Shown: one piece after another, positions 33,890 to 45,798 of the stretch
Layout of the letters: each line of letters opens with the position of its first letter
Numbering within the stretch: the stretch's first letter is position 1
Source of the DNA: Epiperipatus broadwayi
Lineage: Eukaryota; Onychophora; Udeonychophora; Euonychophora; Peripatidae
DNA length: 64,000 bases
Direction of reading: 5' to 3'
NCBI GenBank assembly: GCA_028023455.1
Contig: JAQFVV010006652.1
Span: 312,001 to 376,000 of the forward strand
Made by a program: the position numbers and the translations under genes
Notes under the pieces: model-generated
The model's input: the letters and a program-made list of their open reading frames with translations, nothing else
Databases searched by the model: none
Told to the model about the DNA's origin: nothing

Positions 33890-36410
33890 TGTAACAGTCA
33901 AAACACGTGTATCTCGTTAACATATTGCAGAATTCGACCACCACACAGAACAGCAGCACCATCGAGTAGCGAAGCCACCGGTAATACTGAGTTCGAACAT
34001 AGTTTATCGGTTCCACAATACAATCTACGGAATAACGCCTCTGATGCGACATAAGTAAACACTTCTTTAGGCACGGTGGTCAGGGAGATGCACGAGATTC
34101 ATGGGTTTTGTTTCCGAGTTGGCCAACAATCAAACGAATATTAATTAACATATATAATCGAGGAAATGTCTATAATGGGCATCGAATAAATGAAAACTTA
34201 ACTACAGACGTATAGTTAGAATTATTTATTTACGTATTTAATAAAAGAAAACATTATTAAGGTTATTAATCATATTTTAAATTCAAAGTCTCAACAGCTA
34301 ATTGGTAATATTATATATATAAAAATACATTTATTTATAAGGAGCATTTATTTATATGAAGGCGTAATCTAGCTACCTAGGGTTCTCGAGTGAGTATTTC
34401 TAATGCGTGCTGTAAGGAATTTATACTTTGCACTGCAAGAGTCATCAGTAACGGCGGACATACATTTATTTAATAAAAATATTTATTTTACGACTAAGGG
34501 CAAACATTTATTTGAGAGTATATGACGAAGATAATGCCGAGGCGGAGTGATAGAGAGAATAATAAACTAAATAAAAGAACACGTGGTACGCTTTAGAAGG
34601 GCGATGTAAAATGGCAGCGCTGAAACTGCAATGCCGTGAATAAGTTATAAGGGTTTCGGGTTGGTCTCTGCCGCGACCCGAAGAGGTAAGGTGTCACATG
34701 AGCATAACCAGGGACAAGCGGTCCGTGTCGCAATTTGCCAGCTGGCTGCGTGACGGTCGTCAAGCCCTACGGGAACATTATCATGTCCGCTTGTGTAGGA
34801 CGACTGGGGTTAATTCAACCCTAGAGAATCCGGAGTATTCACGGCGTGGAATGAGCCATCGGGGCTTCAAAACGTAACACATGTATAATATCTAAAAGAT
34901 TGTGGTAATATTTAACTAGATTTCAAACTCGGCCCAACATTATCACCGTTGACTGAAAGAAAATTGGTGACTCTCAAAGAAATGAAATTTACATAACTCT
35001 CAAAGAAATGAAATTTACATAATTATTCATTAACATTTAATAATAATAAAAAATATCTAAAAAGGGAATTATTACAGCGAGTATGCCAGCTATTACGGAG
35101 TAGTAGACCCTGCATTACAATAACTGATTCTTTGAATGCGTGTCGATTTATATGAAATTTAAGTTATTTATAAAAGCAAATATTAATGATAATTCGACAC
35201 GCATTCACTGTTCAAGCGATTATGGATTTAGCTTTAAAACTAAGACAATTATGAGAAGGTAATATTTCAATGATAATTATAAATGAAATGTAGATTTAAG
35301 AAATACACACCTAAGAAGTGATAGAGGGAGGGTAAGCTAGATTATGCGAGAAATTTACAGATTACATGAATTCTCAAATTTTAGTTTCTCAAAATTACAA
35401 TTTTAACATTTAGAAGTTATACAAATAATAGGAGATGAGCTATAGCTTATTATTACTAGAGTACTCTATAATTTGGAATACACACACAGGTACCTGTTTT
35501 ATAAGATGTTTTCGTCCATTGGTTTAATAGCAGATTGTTCGTAATTAGAAGTTTTCTTTCTTGTCCTGGGCATGTTGTTTTATTGATTTTTAACAGCAGC
35601 GGCTTTCTTGTTTATTTCAGGCAGCAGATCATTTTGGTGTTTTTACGATGGGCAAGGTGAAGCTCGGCATATGGTGGGCCATCTCCCGATGGAGAATAAT
35701 TTCGGTGCTTACTCGGTCATACCTTGCAGTATTAATTTATTTAAGATATTTTAGACGCTCCACTCGAGAGCAAAGCTAAAATTCAAGTGAAAGTCTCCAG
35801 CAAGTCTAAGATGGCCTCCCTTTTCTTATCTTGATCTTTTAATTTTTCTGTTGAGATATTTTTAGGTTTTATTTATCTTGCCCTCAGGATAATCAATGCT
35901 CTGCTGGTTTTAATTAGAAAGAAATTTGCTGTGCTATTGTTTGTTTTTCTTTACATTCGTTAATTACATTCTTTTGGAATTTTGCTATAATTAATTTATT
36001 ATCTATCACTGACCGATGCTTTTAAATTTTCAAAGACAAAAGGGAATAAAATTATTTTAACTTTAATTAATTAATGCATCAGATTTTGTTAGAATTATTA
36101 TTTAACGAAATTTAAACTAAACAACAAATACGAACTTTATAAAATTCAAAATAAATGATTATGATTACACAAAATTTATTTAACTAAAAGGAATCTAAAT
36201 TATATTATTTTATCCGTATTTATTGCCTTTAATTTGAGATCGAAATGTGTGCGTGTTTATGTTGAATTCTACATATATTTATACATTTTTAATATTGTTA
36301 CACACACAATTCGATACCAAAAAGTTTAAATTTGGGTGGGATAGACCGGTCAGTGAGAGATGACAGAAAAAGGTGAAACTTGAGATTCGAATACGAATTT
36401 CACTGTTTCA
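33890..36410 (-). repeat. 5' LTR of the gag-only element
   Basis: 2521 bp, TGTAACAG ... CTGTTTCA on the plus strand. The difference in length from the other LTR is mainly a tandem duplication of ACTCTCAAAGAAATGAAATT and a few further bases near 34970-35025. Other differences are isolated substitutions (for example GATGACAG for GACGACAG near 36360) and homopolymer changes. The GC-rich block is at about 34595-34885. It should contain the element's promoter, reading towards the gag ORF. Confidence 0.93.
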
Positions 36411-36650
36411 ATAGTGATAATCAAATACTGTAATAGTACATCTTAAACAATTAATGTATGTTAAGGCATTTTTAAAAAAAAATCATAAATGAAAATCCTT
36501 TAAGATAAACCAAAAACACTAATTTATATTAGTGATAATCAAATACTGTAATAGTAAATCTTAAACAATTAACGTATGTTAAGGCATTTTTAAAAAAAAA
36601 ATCGTAAATGATATTTACAAAAACCCTTTAAAATATAGCGATAATTAGAA
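36411..36650. repeat. 118-bp tandem repeat, the LTR element's landing site
   Basis: TGATAATCAAATACTGTAAT starts at 36415 and again at 36533 (118-bp period), followed each time by a long shared stretch ending GTATGTTAAGGCATTTTT. The sequence left of the LTR element (29322-29341, AACCAAAAATGCTAATTTAT) matches AACCAAAAACACTAATTTAT at 36509-36528. The retrotransposon therefore landed inside one unit of this array, and the first 4 bases here (ATAG) are the target duplication. Confidence 0.88.
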
Positions 36651-39135
36651 AAATAATAAATGCTATTTTAAAAGCTCAATCCGGTCTTTCAACCGTATAT
36701 ACAAAATCAGTATTATAATTTTAAAAAACAATATTTAAAAACTATAATGCTTTGAAATTCAAAATGGCCACCGAACACGTATTATATCAGCATCTTTCAT
36801 TGTATCAAACATGTAAATGATTACTACAAATTTGGTTTATTTTCACAATTTACATAGATTAATGGTATGTCTAATTCATCTATTAGGACAATAAAGCCAA
36901 TTACTCAAGGTGTCAATAGATTTTATAAATGTAGATGATAGCAATAAATTCTTAAGCTATCAACAATCTCAACCTTTATGTGTTAAAGTAGGTTGGGTTG
37001 TGATTGTTAAGGGTTTAACTGTTATCATCTACGAGTATTGGGAAACTTTAATAAAGCCATTCAAACATATAAATTATATTTTGAAAACATGACAAATCAT
37101 CTGTTTTCAAGACAGATCATCACAAGACAAAGTGTTGAAACCTAATGTTTAAACTCTATCAAAGGAATTAATCAATGATGTTGTCCAAAGCAGATGTCAC
37201 AGACTTAAATACAATTTATCAGTTACTCAAAATCAATAAGTAACAACTGAATGAAGTAGATTATGATTTCAACCACTAAATTGCATTAAACAATTCATGA
37301 AAGATAATAAAAGTTTTTCTTTATTTTTTTGTTTTCTAGTTTACAAATAAATGATTTTATTGAGAAAATAACAGTTTTTGAATATATTCAAGATACAGTA
37401 CAAAACAAAATACCATTATTTGCGAGATCTCTGGGCTTTTTTTTTTTCATTTTGTCCCATGTGACTTTTATTTCTTTCCACTTGTTATCCTATTCTGCAT
37501 TGATATATAAATAAAATACCATGCACATCTTAAATTAATACTTTTCAATGCAATTTAATATAATAGAATTTATTCCCAAATAAACCATCTTATATTAATG
37601 ATATAAAGAAAAGGGTATTGAATCAAAATGAGAGTGAAATAATACCAATGCGTCAAAACTTTTTGTGCACTCCGACAACTTGATTCGATTGTTTTAGTAA
37701 TGGACTGTTTTTCTGGTCTTGTTTAGTAAAGAAAAATGGATGCAAAAAAAACTATTGAAAGATGACTAGCATCACTGTCTTAGTTGCTTATGTGGGCAAA
37801 TCTTTTATTAACTTTAAAGGTGTTATGATCTCACTATGGTATTTCGATTAAAAATGTCTTTGCATAAAAAATATTAATTACATGTTAAAAGTATAGGTCA
37901 GCTATTATAAAACTTAGTTACATTTTCCTGTATTCAATTTATTTATTACTTTTAATTTTTAATAATAGTAGCTTACTAACGTTTTAATTATTTTATTATT
38001 TGATACGTTATATGATAGACAAAAGTTTTAAAAATAGCTCAATGCTGGGTAAAGACCTCTCCAATAACTCAAAAAAAATACAGTAATCAGTGGATTGGCA
38101 AACTACTGGGTGTGAGTTTGAATACATTTTCATCTGTTTTACACTCAGTTAAGACCAGCTAGATACTTATTTATAGACCTATATTGAGTGGTTATCTAAG
38201 TTGGCTATGGACCAGCTGTCTAAAAAAAAATCTTAAACCCATTGGAAAAAAGTTCCAAGTTTACTAAGACTAGATTCAAACTTAGTTGTAAGACATGCAA
38301 ATAAATGCACTACAGATTACATTGTAAGTCACTTCCACACATTACATATATAGGCTGCTTTAGATAAGTACAAAAGAAAATTTTGCTGATTTCTTATTTT
38401 GTATACACATGTTTTTATTTAATTATGGTAGTATAGATAAATCATGGTATCATCTCAGTGCTCATAGAAGTATGATGCTTCTTTAACAGCGTTAAAAACT
38501 GCAGCATATAAAAAGAATAACATTTGAAATTAGCTGTTTGAACGTGGTGATTTATTTATAACATATAACTGCCATATAGATGACTAGCTCTTTGTGTTTA
38601 TAGTTATCTTCATGAAACAGAAATCAAAAAATGATATTATTTAATGATGGCAATTAAAAGCAAAACAAAAGGCTTTAGATTTACAGTATATTAATGGTTA
38701 TGCTATTCTTGCCAATTCAAAGCATATCTATAGAAAGTGTTGTGAAAGCTATTTAAAATGATTGATTTAGTAATTAGTTCAAAACTTTGATCACTTCACT
38801 AGCCAATGATGTATAAAACAATCTCCCAACATATCATGAGTGGTTATCAGGTTGAGAATATAAGTCACTTTAAATATACTTGTATCATCTTAAAATATAT
38901 ACTTGGATGACGAAATTCTGCACAGATTCCATATGCTGCTTTAGCATTTAACATGTTAAAAATCAGATAATTTTATTATAATAATAGAATTACTGCAACT
39001 AAATTAGTTGTTCAAAGAACTGTTAAATAAGAAATGAACTCGATACTAACATAACATAAAACATAAAATTTTCATTTACAGATGTTGAAAATATTATGAA
39101 AATATAATGGTAAAAGAAAACTATCAGTTTTTCAT
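36651..39135. other. AT-rich spacer, no gene seen
   Basis: Contains copy 2 of the 41-bp dispersed repeat (36754-36794). The open frames at 36910-37092 and 37329-37514 are short and without recognisable features. The stretch 38090-38340 is less AT-rich and may be an old SINE. Confidence 0.4.
36754..36794 (+). repeat. 41-bp dispersed repeat, copy 2
   Basis: GAAATTCAAAATGGCCACCG followed by AACACGTATTATATCAGCA corresponds to the minus strand of 28125-28166 with a few substitutions. Confidence 0.65.
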
Positions 39136-39749
39136 TATCTGGATATGAGTACCATTCTCCATACAGTAGTGCCACCAAGTGCAAGCATTTGTAATCAGTG
39201 GATGCAGGAATCCCTATCTAGTGCCTACTCATCCAACACCCCCAGACTAGTCTCTTGCTTGTGGCCTTCATCAGCAAGATGCCTTGGATTTGACAGCACT
39301 GCTCCTAGATCTTAAGATCCAATGCATTCATCCAGCAGCTACCATTTACCTATTTGGTTAACTGTAAATCTAGGAGTCGAGATGAAAATACCATAATGTT
39401 TCCAACTCAAGCTCATCTGATTGTATTATGGTTTTCTCATCTTAGGCTCCTAGTTTTATAGTTAAGCAAATATGTAAAAGATAGCTACTGAAGGGTTGCA
39501 TTGGATCCTAAGTTCTAGGTACAGTGCTTTCAAATGCAAGGCTTCTCACTGACAAAGGCCACAAGCTAGAAACTAGTCTGTGGATGTTGAATGAATAGAC
39601 ACTATATAGGAATGTTATGCCTAAACCTTCCTGCATCCATTGATTACAAATGCTTGCATTTGATGGCACTACTGTATGGAGAGTGGTACCTCTTATTAAC
39701 AGCATGTGTAAGCATATATGGTGATCATGTAATGTTTATCTGGATATGA
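39136..39749. mobile_element. foldback element with 13-bp flanking direct repeats
   Basis: TATCTGGATATGA occurs at 39136-39148 and again at 39737-39749. Between them, the left arm begins GTACCATTCTCCATACAGTA near the repeat and the right arm ends with its inverse (ACTGTATGGAGAGTGGTAC, up to 39689). The arms are about 240 bp each with some 10-15% differences by eye, meeting at a short centre near 39385-39437. A further 46 bp lies between the right arm and the right direct repeat. It is non-coding; the minus-strand ORF 39508-39705 lies within the right arm. The 13-bp duplication suggests LINE-style integration, not a DNA transposase, but the class is unknown. Confidence 0.75.
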
Positions 39750-40379
39750 TTATATTGAAATCTAAAATTTTCAAAGCATCTTCAGTATGAGCATAAATTT
39801 TCATTAGAGGCAGATCTTATTATGCTATAACAAAAATACTCCTAAAAGATGCAATATGGATTGCTCACATTGGAAGGTATATCACTGAGAATAGAATACA
39901 ATAGGCAGCTATAATCAGGCAAAAAATAATATTGACTTTCAGTAAACAAATTTACAGCAGAAGTTAAAAAAAAAAGTATCTCAGGATATCAAATAAGCAG
40001 AATAAAAGGCAAGCATGTGATATATGTAAATGTATTTGTGCTTAGCAGAATGGTTTTGTATGACCATTACAAAATTCAATTTTAACTTTCTGTCTCTTTT
40101 TTTTTTCTATTCTAGAGAGTAGTCATAATCGTTTTTGAGTGTGTCCAATGATTATATGAATACAGTTATATAAATAAATTAATTTATATTAATAAATAAA
40201 ATACTATGAATAAAATAATATGAAACAAGTAAATAAGATAAAATAATGGAATGAATCGAATGCAAAAGAGTAAGCAGAACAAAATATAGACAAATTAAAA
40301 TAATAATAAAAATTAATAAAGTAAATAAATCTTTATAAAAAACAAAGTAAACAAGATTAATTAAAATACAAATATATAT
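39750..40379. other. AT-rich spacer flanking solo LTR copy B
   Basis: The stretch 40190-40370 is the inverse of a similar AT-rich stretch at 43050-43235 (TTTCATATTATTTTATTCAT in common). These flank the solo LTR on both sides. The minus-strand ORF over it is low-complexity. Confidence 0.45.
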
Positions 40380-42257
40380 TATAACAGTCACGGTGTGGGT
40401 GAGTCTTACCATATCTGCCATACTGAGCGCCACTAGGCTACTTTGAACCTAGAAAATTTATAGAGTAGGCAGATACGCAATTTAAAAATCCAACTTTTCT
40501 TTTATTGACCGTTTGCCATTGCCACTAGCTCAAGGAGACACAGAAACTTAATATAACTTAAAATATATTAATATTTAATCAAATAACCCACTGCCAGTAA
40601 TAACACACACAAAAAAATTTATTAATGAACATATATAATATTTATATTTCAAATTGAGGAATAAAATTTATATTTAGATTTTAACATTTTTAAATTTAAA
40701 TTACTATTTTAAATAGACCACGCAGATGGACATTTTAGTATTTACTTTAGCATGTTGAGTATAGATAGGCTACATAGATTTCTCACTTTAAAAAAACTTA
40801 TCAAAACACTCATTCAATCTCAGACTAAAAGTTCGTAGCCAAACCAATGCCTGCTTCCAGATATATAGTCACAACCAATGCAATATGAAGTTGCTAGCTT
40901 AAAATCACACTGACAGGAATGTGCATCTGACAGCATGATATTATTTGAAGGAGATGATCCTCAGCCAGTACAGGAATGTGCATCTGTCTGGCGAATGAAT
41001 CATGTATATAAATTAATTAAAGAGTGCTACGTATGGGGGAGAGCGGTCTTTCTGCTGACTTATAAATCCCTGTCAATAGAGCTAGAAGGGGTTAATGGTG
41101 CAGGAAATACATCTGTGACCATTTCAATGATATGACTGCCACTTTGGGGTCATGCATTCAATTGGGCATGTAGCCCCATGCTTCACATTACATTGATATA
41201 AACACCCATATATCCCTCCACAAGCATCATCCTAACTACGAAACAAATAACCTGAAATTAACCCTTTAAAATAAACGAATTTAAACATAGATATTAATTT
41301 TTATCCATGCAGCTATCTACACCCAACTTTAATTTGATACATTTTTAATTAACACTTAACGCAAAAAAAGAGAGAAATGGAAATGATTGCTTAAACATAT
41401 GCATAAAAAAAATATTAATAATTGATTTTAAATTCTTTAGGTCAGATAATAGTTCTTATTTTCAGCTATTAATTGCAAATTTAGGAAAAGTTCCTATTAG
41501 ATAAACACAAGAGTTCATACTTTACAGATTGAGCAGATTTAGAGGTCCATCTTCATGATCAATTTCGTAGATTGTTTGTCCTTCTTTGAAATGAAACCAC
41601 TACTTGCCATGCATTTGGTCAGGAACTGTCATACAGAGGCCTCAGCTGGTTGTCCGGAAAATTAAATTCATTGCAGACTTCCACATTATGAAAATCTGCA
41701 ATATAGCTAGTTATAATGGTATATTCATAGTCAGCTCTAAGATAACAATTATAATAATCATTTGGCTTTTATATTTTTATTAGCCTCTTATCATCAAATC
41801 TTCGGATTCAACGAGCAAGACGTCACTAATCCTCTCGTGTTTCATTTACGGTCCGTGCTGCCATTTTGTGCTTGCATTGGTCATTTAATTTCTTTTTATT
41901 CTCTTATCTGACCATTTAATTATTCGAGTGCCCCAAGGGCTAGTATGCTTTACAACAATCATTTAATTAATAAAACAATCATTTCCATTTTCTAAGATTA
42001 TAGAAATCAACACTATTTCTATTTTCAAAAATATTAAATCTTTACATCTTTACTTTTTTTTTTACAAAAAAATACTTTCAAATGCTTTTATTTTTAAAAT
42101 AGTTTTTAAAGTTTCCCATCTGTGCGATATATATATATTAAACAACTTTTAATTTTCAGTTTTTAAGTTCTTTCTTTTTTTTAATAAATCAATTTTTATC
42201 TACGATCTTTTTATTTTAATTTTAAATTAATGTAACAGCATATTATATACCGTTACA
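40380..42257 (-). repeat. solo LTR-like element, long-LTR family 2, copy B
   Basis: On the minus strand it starts TGTAACGGTATATA (42257) and ends ACTGTTATA (40380), with ATAT on both outer sides. It matches copy A at 23435-25521 in order along its length but is clearly diverged, shorter by about 200 bp, and in the opposite orientation. TATAAAAG at 41766-41773 is the counterpart of copy A's TATA box. The open frame at 40935-41135 on the plus strand is not conserved in copy A. No internal retrotransposon sequence adjoins it. Confidence 0.65.
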
Positions 42258-44550
42258 ATATAGAATATATATATGTACATTACTGACTGTATACATATGC
42301 ATGAATGCTCATTATTTTATATGCACTGTATATCTCTGATTATTTTTAATATTTCTTATTACTATTGTTTATTATAAATTAAATTAATGATAAAAGTGAC
42401 ATTATAATTTCAAATTGACATCCTATTTATGACCTTTTATATATTTTTTTTAAATATAATGTTCTTCTATTTCTAAATATTTTCTATATATTTTTGAATT
42501 GTATATATATATTGATTATAATACTTCTTTCATATACACTTCAATGCAAACAAATTTTCTTTAAAAACTTCTTTATTTTCCTTACAGTTTCAACTGTCCA
42601 GCAATCTTCATCAGAGCTACAATATTTGAATAATATAAATACATAACCATCACTTCACATATAAATAAAAAATACACATATGTATATCAAAATATACACA
42701 TATATTCCCTACATATGAAGATATGCAAAGAAAGTGAAAGAGAAGAATAAGAGTATATAAAATACACCTTGTTATTTATTTATTTCTCTGATACTGAGAA
42801 ATATAATATATTAATAATCAATAACAGAGATTCAAATAAATAGTAAGGTAGATATTGCAAGCGATTTAAAAATAAATAAATAAAAATATTTAAGAAATAG
42901 AACATTATATTAATATATATATAAGATCTTAAATATGATGTCAATTTCAAATTATAATATTACTGTTTTATAATTAATATAATTACAATAAACAATAGAA
43001 GTTAGAGGATATTAAAAATAACAAGATATACAGTAGATGTAAATTAATGAGTATTCTATATATATATTAATTAATCTTGTTGTTTTATTTTATTTTTTAT
43101 CTGATTTTATTTACATTTTTTGTATTTCAGTTTAGCTGAATTTTGCCCCCTTATTCTTCTTTATTCATTCCATTGTTTTATTCTATTAATAATATATTTG
43201 TTTCATATTATTTTATTCATACTGTTTTATTTACTAATGTGTCATAGATCTGAAAACGAGTGCAAGGCAGTTGAAACATCAATTTCTATATAAAAATTGT
43301 AATAAAGTGTTTAAAGTAAGAGATATAATTGTATTTATATGAAATAATATAGCAAAATAGAGAAATAAAAAAAATTTGATGTCATTTATGATAATTATAC
43401 GAGTGTTATGCCTTTGACATTTAATTATATGAGTAAATGTTATGCCTTTGACATTCAACTAAACAACTTGGAAGTAATCTTGGACATTTACATTCTGGCT
43501 TAACACCCATTTATTAAACAATAATTAGATAGGTAATTGGGTTGGCTCTGGGCAAGGAATTTCTATAGCAGACATATCCATATATATATATCACTTATGA
43601 GTAAAATTAACTATTTTTCAGCAACCATTGACAGAACTTAATCTTCATTTTTTAAACTTAATAATAATATCATTCGATAAACGCTCGCTGCTAATGATAT
43701 AAAAAACATGTGTTTCTTCAGATGAAATATTTATACAAAATATACTTTACAAAATATCAGCCCACTATAATGAAGAATTAAAAATAAGTACTTTTTAAAT
43801 TGGTTTAATTTTAAATAATCGTGACATTTTAATTTTGAAGTATTTATATAAACATAATGTAACACTGAATTATGTTTTCAATTGTGCTTGAAATAAAAGA
43901 TTAAGAATTTATTCCAATTATAAAATTGCTAATGAGCCAGAATAAATAATGGTTTTTCACTTCATATATTTCTAAAAATACACAAGATTAATAAGAAAAT
44001 GAAATCCAATCTAAAGAGAATTCAATTACAATCTAAATAGCATCGGATCGTTAGAATCTCACATTAATCACTTCTCAACTTTATTATTACATAAATTGTA
44101 GACTGCACAGGGTGAGCCAAAATTTGTTGGTTTTTTTTTTCCATAATATATATATATATGTACTATATCAATATAATATACCCACACAAATATACATATA
44201 TACAGTTGTATATCCTGTTTCTGAAGTTAGGTAGAGAAACTATGCAATAAATATTACTATTGTGATTAATTAATAATATTTTGATCATCACATCGTTTCC
44301 CAATATTTACCACTCTCAACTCAACTTAATCTAGAATCTCAATCTTAGAACTATATCCATACATAATTAATAGATAAAGTCAGCCAAGCAGAGCAATTGC
44401 ATATTTAAAAAGGTTCCGATCAATATTAAAAGAATTATTGAATGCAAATTTCAATTCAAAATGACTGCAAAATGCTGGAATAAAATGTCAGGCAATTATT
44501 AAATAATGCAAAAGTAAAAATAAACTTTTTTATCAAAATTTTATAATTAA
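42258..44550. other. AT-rich spacer with microsatellite-like runs
   Basis: Many (TA)n runs. A roughly 40-bp unit with GTTATGCCTTTGACATT is duplicated at 43408-43458. The stretch 43050-43235 is the inverse of 40190-40370. No gene was recognised. Confidence 0.4.
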
Positions 44551-44551
44551 T

Positions 44552-44645
44552 TTGCTAGTATAGGGGATTTGAACTCAGATTTTCAAGCACCCTTCAACTA
44601 TCCACACTATCTCATACAACTGATACATATGACCACACACATGTA
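44552..44645 (-). repeat. tRNA-like SINE, family 2, diverged copy
   Basis: On the minus strand it reads GTATCAGTTGTATGAGATAG, GTGTGGATAGTTGAAGGGTG and then a B-box-like GAGTTCAAATCCCC. This matches the unit at 45263-45340 (GTATCAGTTATATAGGATAG ... TATTCAAATCCCC). A-box and B-box-like words at tRNA spacing indicate a Pol III-derived SINE. Confidence 0.6.
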
Positions 44646-44672
44646 GAACAGATAAATAATCGCGTATTTCGT

Positions 44673-44728
44673 GCTAAACCAGCACTCATCAGTTGGTCCA
44701 GATTATCATCTCCCACACATATATATAA
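44673..44728. repeat. dispersed repeat with TGGTCC palindrome, copy 2
   Basis: AAACCAGCACTCATCAGTTG followed by GTCCAGATTATCATCTC is the partner of the repeat at 16392-16440, with the same (TA)n tail. Confidence 0.5.
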
Positions 44729-45262
44729 TCAGTGCTCAGTTTATATTAAGATAGCAAAATCTTTATACTTTAATGGACAGGCTTCAATCTACTCCAACGT
44801 TTCAGCCATCCACATCATTAAAAATCTGATGATGAAAATCCAAATCCCATGCTAATGCCAATATTATTACCAACTAATTCCAATAAACTTGGCAGTACTT
44901 GCCAATAAAAGAAGATTTATGCAACATTGGCTTCATTATATATAAAATATTAATAGTTTTCATTTTTATTACCAAGATATAAGCATATATTGTTATTATA
45001 TTTACCAATCTAAACCTATTACGCCAACTTTTTAATGGCAATTTAAAAAATAAACATAAAGGCATTATTGATCTTCCTCAATAAAACAAGGCTGCAGAAG
45101 AGGCTCCCATATGTCTAACTATCATGCAAACAATATTAAAAATAAATCTATTCAAAAAAACTTAAAACCTCTAGTCACTTGCTTTTTTCCAGTTATTAAA
45201 CAATTTCCACTCCATACATATATTGCAGATCATTTATCTTTTTCACATGTGCGTGGAAATAT

Positions 45263-45798
45263 GTATCAGTTATATAGGATAGAGTGGATAGCTGATGGGA
45301 GCTTGAAAGTCTGTATTCAAATCCCCTTTAATTACATCAAAGGTTCAATATACTAGTATTTAAATAAACAATTTCATAAATATAACCTTATTTATAGTAA
45401 ATTTGACATTCAACAATTTTTTTTTTTTGCAGACTGTGTATATATTAGTATGAAAGCATTCATTCTTCAATATCACACCTTAGACATTAAATACTATATG
45501 ACATGTCTTACAAACAATAATACACTTTATGTATCAGTTATATAGGATAGAGTGGATAGCTGATGGGAGCTTGAAAGTCTGTATTCAAATCCCCTTTAAT
45601 TACATCAAAGGTTCAATATACTAGTATTTAAATAAACAATTTCATAAATATAACCTTATTTATAGTAAATTTGACATTAAACAATTTTTTTTTTTTGCAG
45701 ACTGTGTATATATTAGTATGAAAGCATTCATACTTCAATATCACACCTTAGACATTAAATACTATATGACATATCTTACAAACAATAATACACTTTAT
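45263..45798 (+). repeat. recent 268-bp tandem duplication containing a SINE
   Basis: Two head-to-tail copies (45263-45530 and 45531-45798) differ at only a few bases, for example AACAATAATACACTTTAT at both ends with TCAACAATT against TAAACAATT inside. Each begins with a tRNA-like SINE head (family 2: GTATCAGTTATATAGGATAG, then GTATTCAAATCCCC) and continues into an AT-rich body with a run of T. The 81-codon open frame crossing the first copy is not conserved as protein. Confidence 0.93.

Larger units (their letters stand above)
29407..36410 (-). mobile_element. non-autonomous gag-only LTR retrotransposon, ~7.0 kb
   Basis: Two direct copies of a ~2.5-kb LTR (29407-31899 and 33890-36410) flank a 1990-bp interior. 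On the plus strand the LTRs run TGTAACAG ... CTGTTTCA, so on the coding (minus) strand they have canonical TG...CA ends with imperfect 8-bp inverted termini. ATAG occurs on both outer sides (29403-29406 and 36411-36414), a 4-bp target duplication fitting Ty3/Gypsy-type integrases. The minus strand has a tRNA-Lys-like primer site, one gag ORF and a polypurine tract abutting the 3' LTR. No protease, reverse transcriptase, RNase H or integrase is present, so mobility would depend on enzymes from another element. The two LTRs differ at roughly a dozen sites plus a small duplication, so insertion is recent. Confidence 0.92.

Noticed and set aside
40179-40433. 84-codon minus-strand ORF rich in Ile and Leu
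   Set aside because: Low-complexity AT-rich DNA plus the end of solo LTR copy B.
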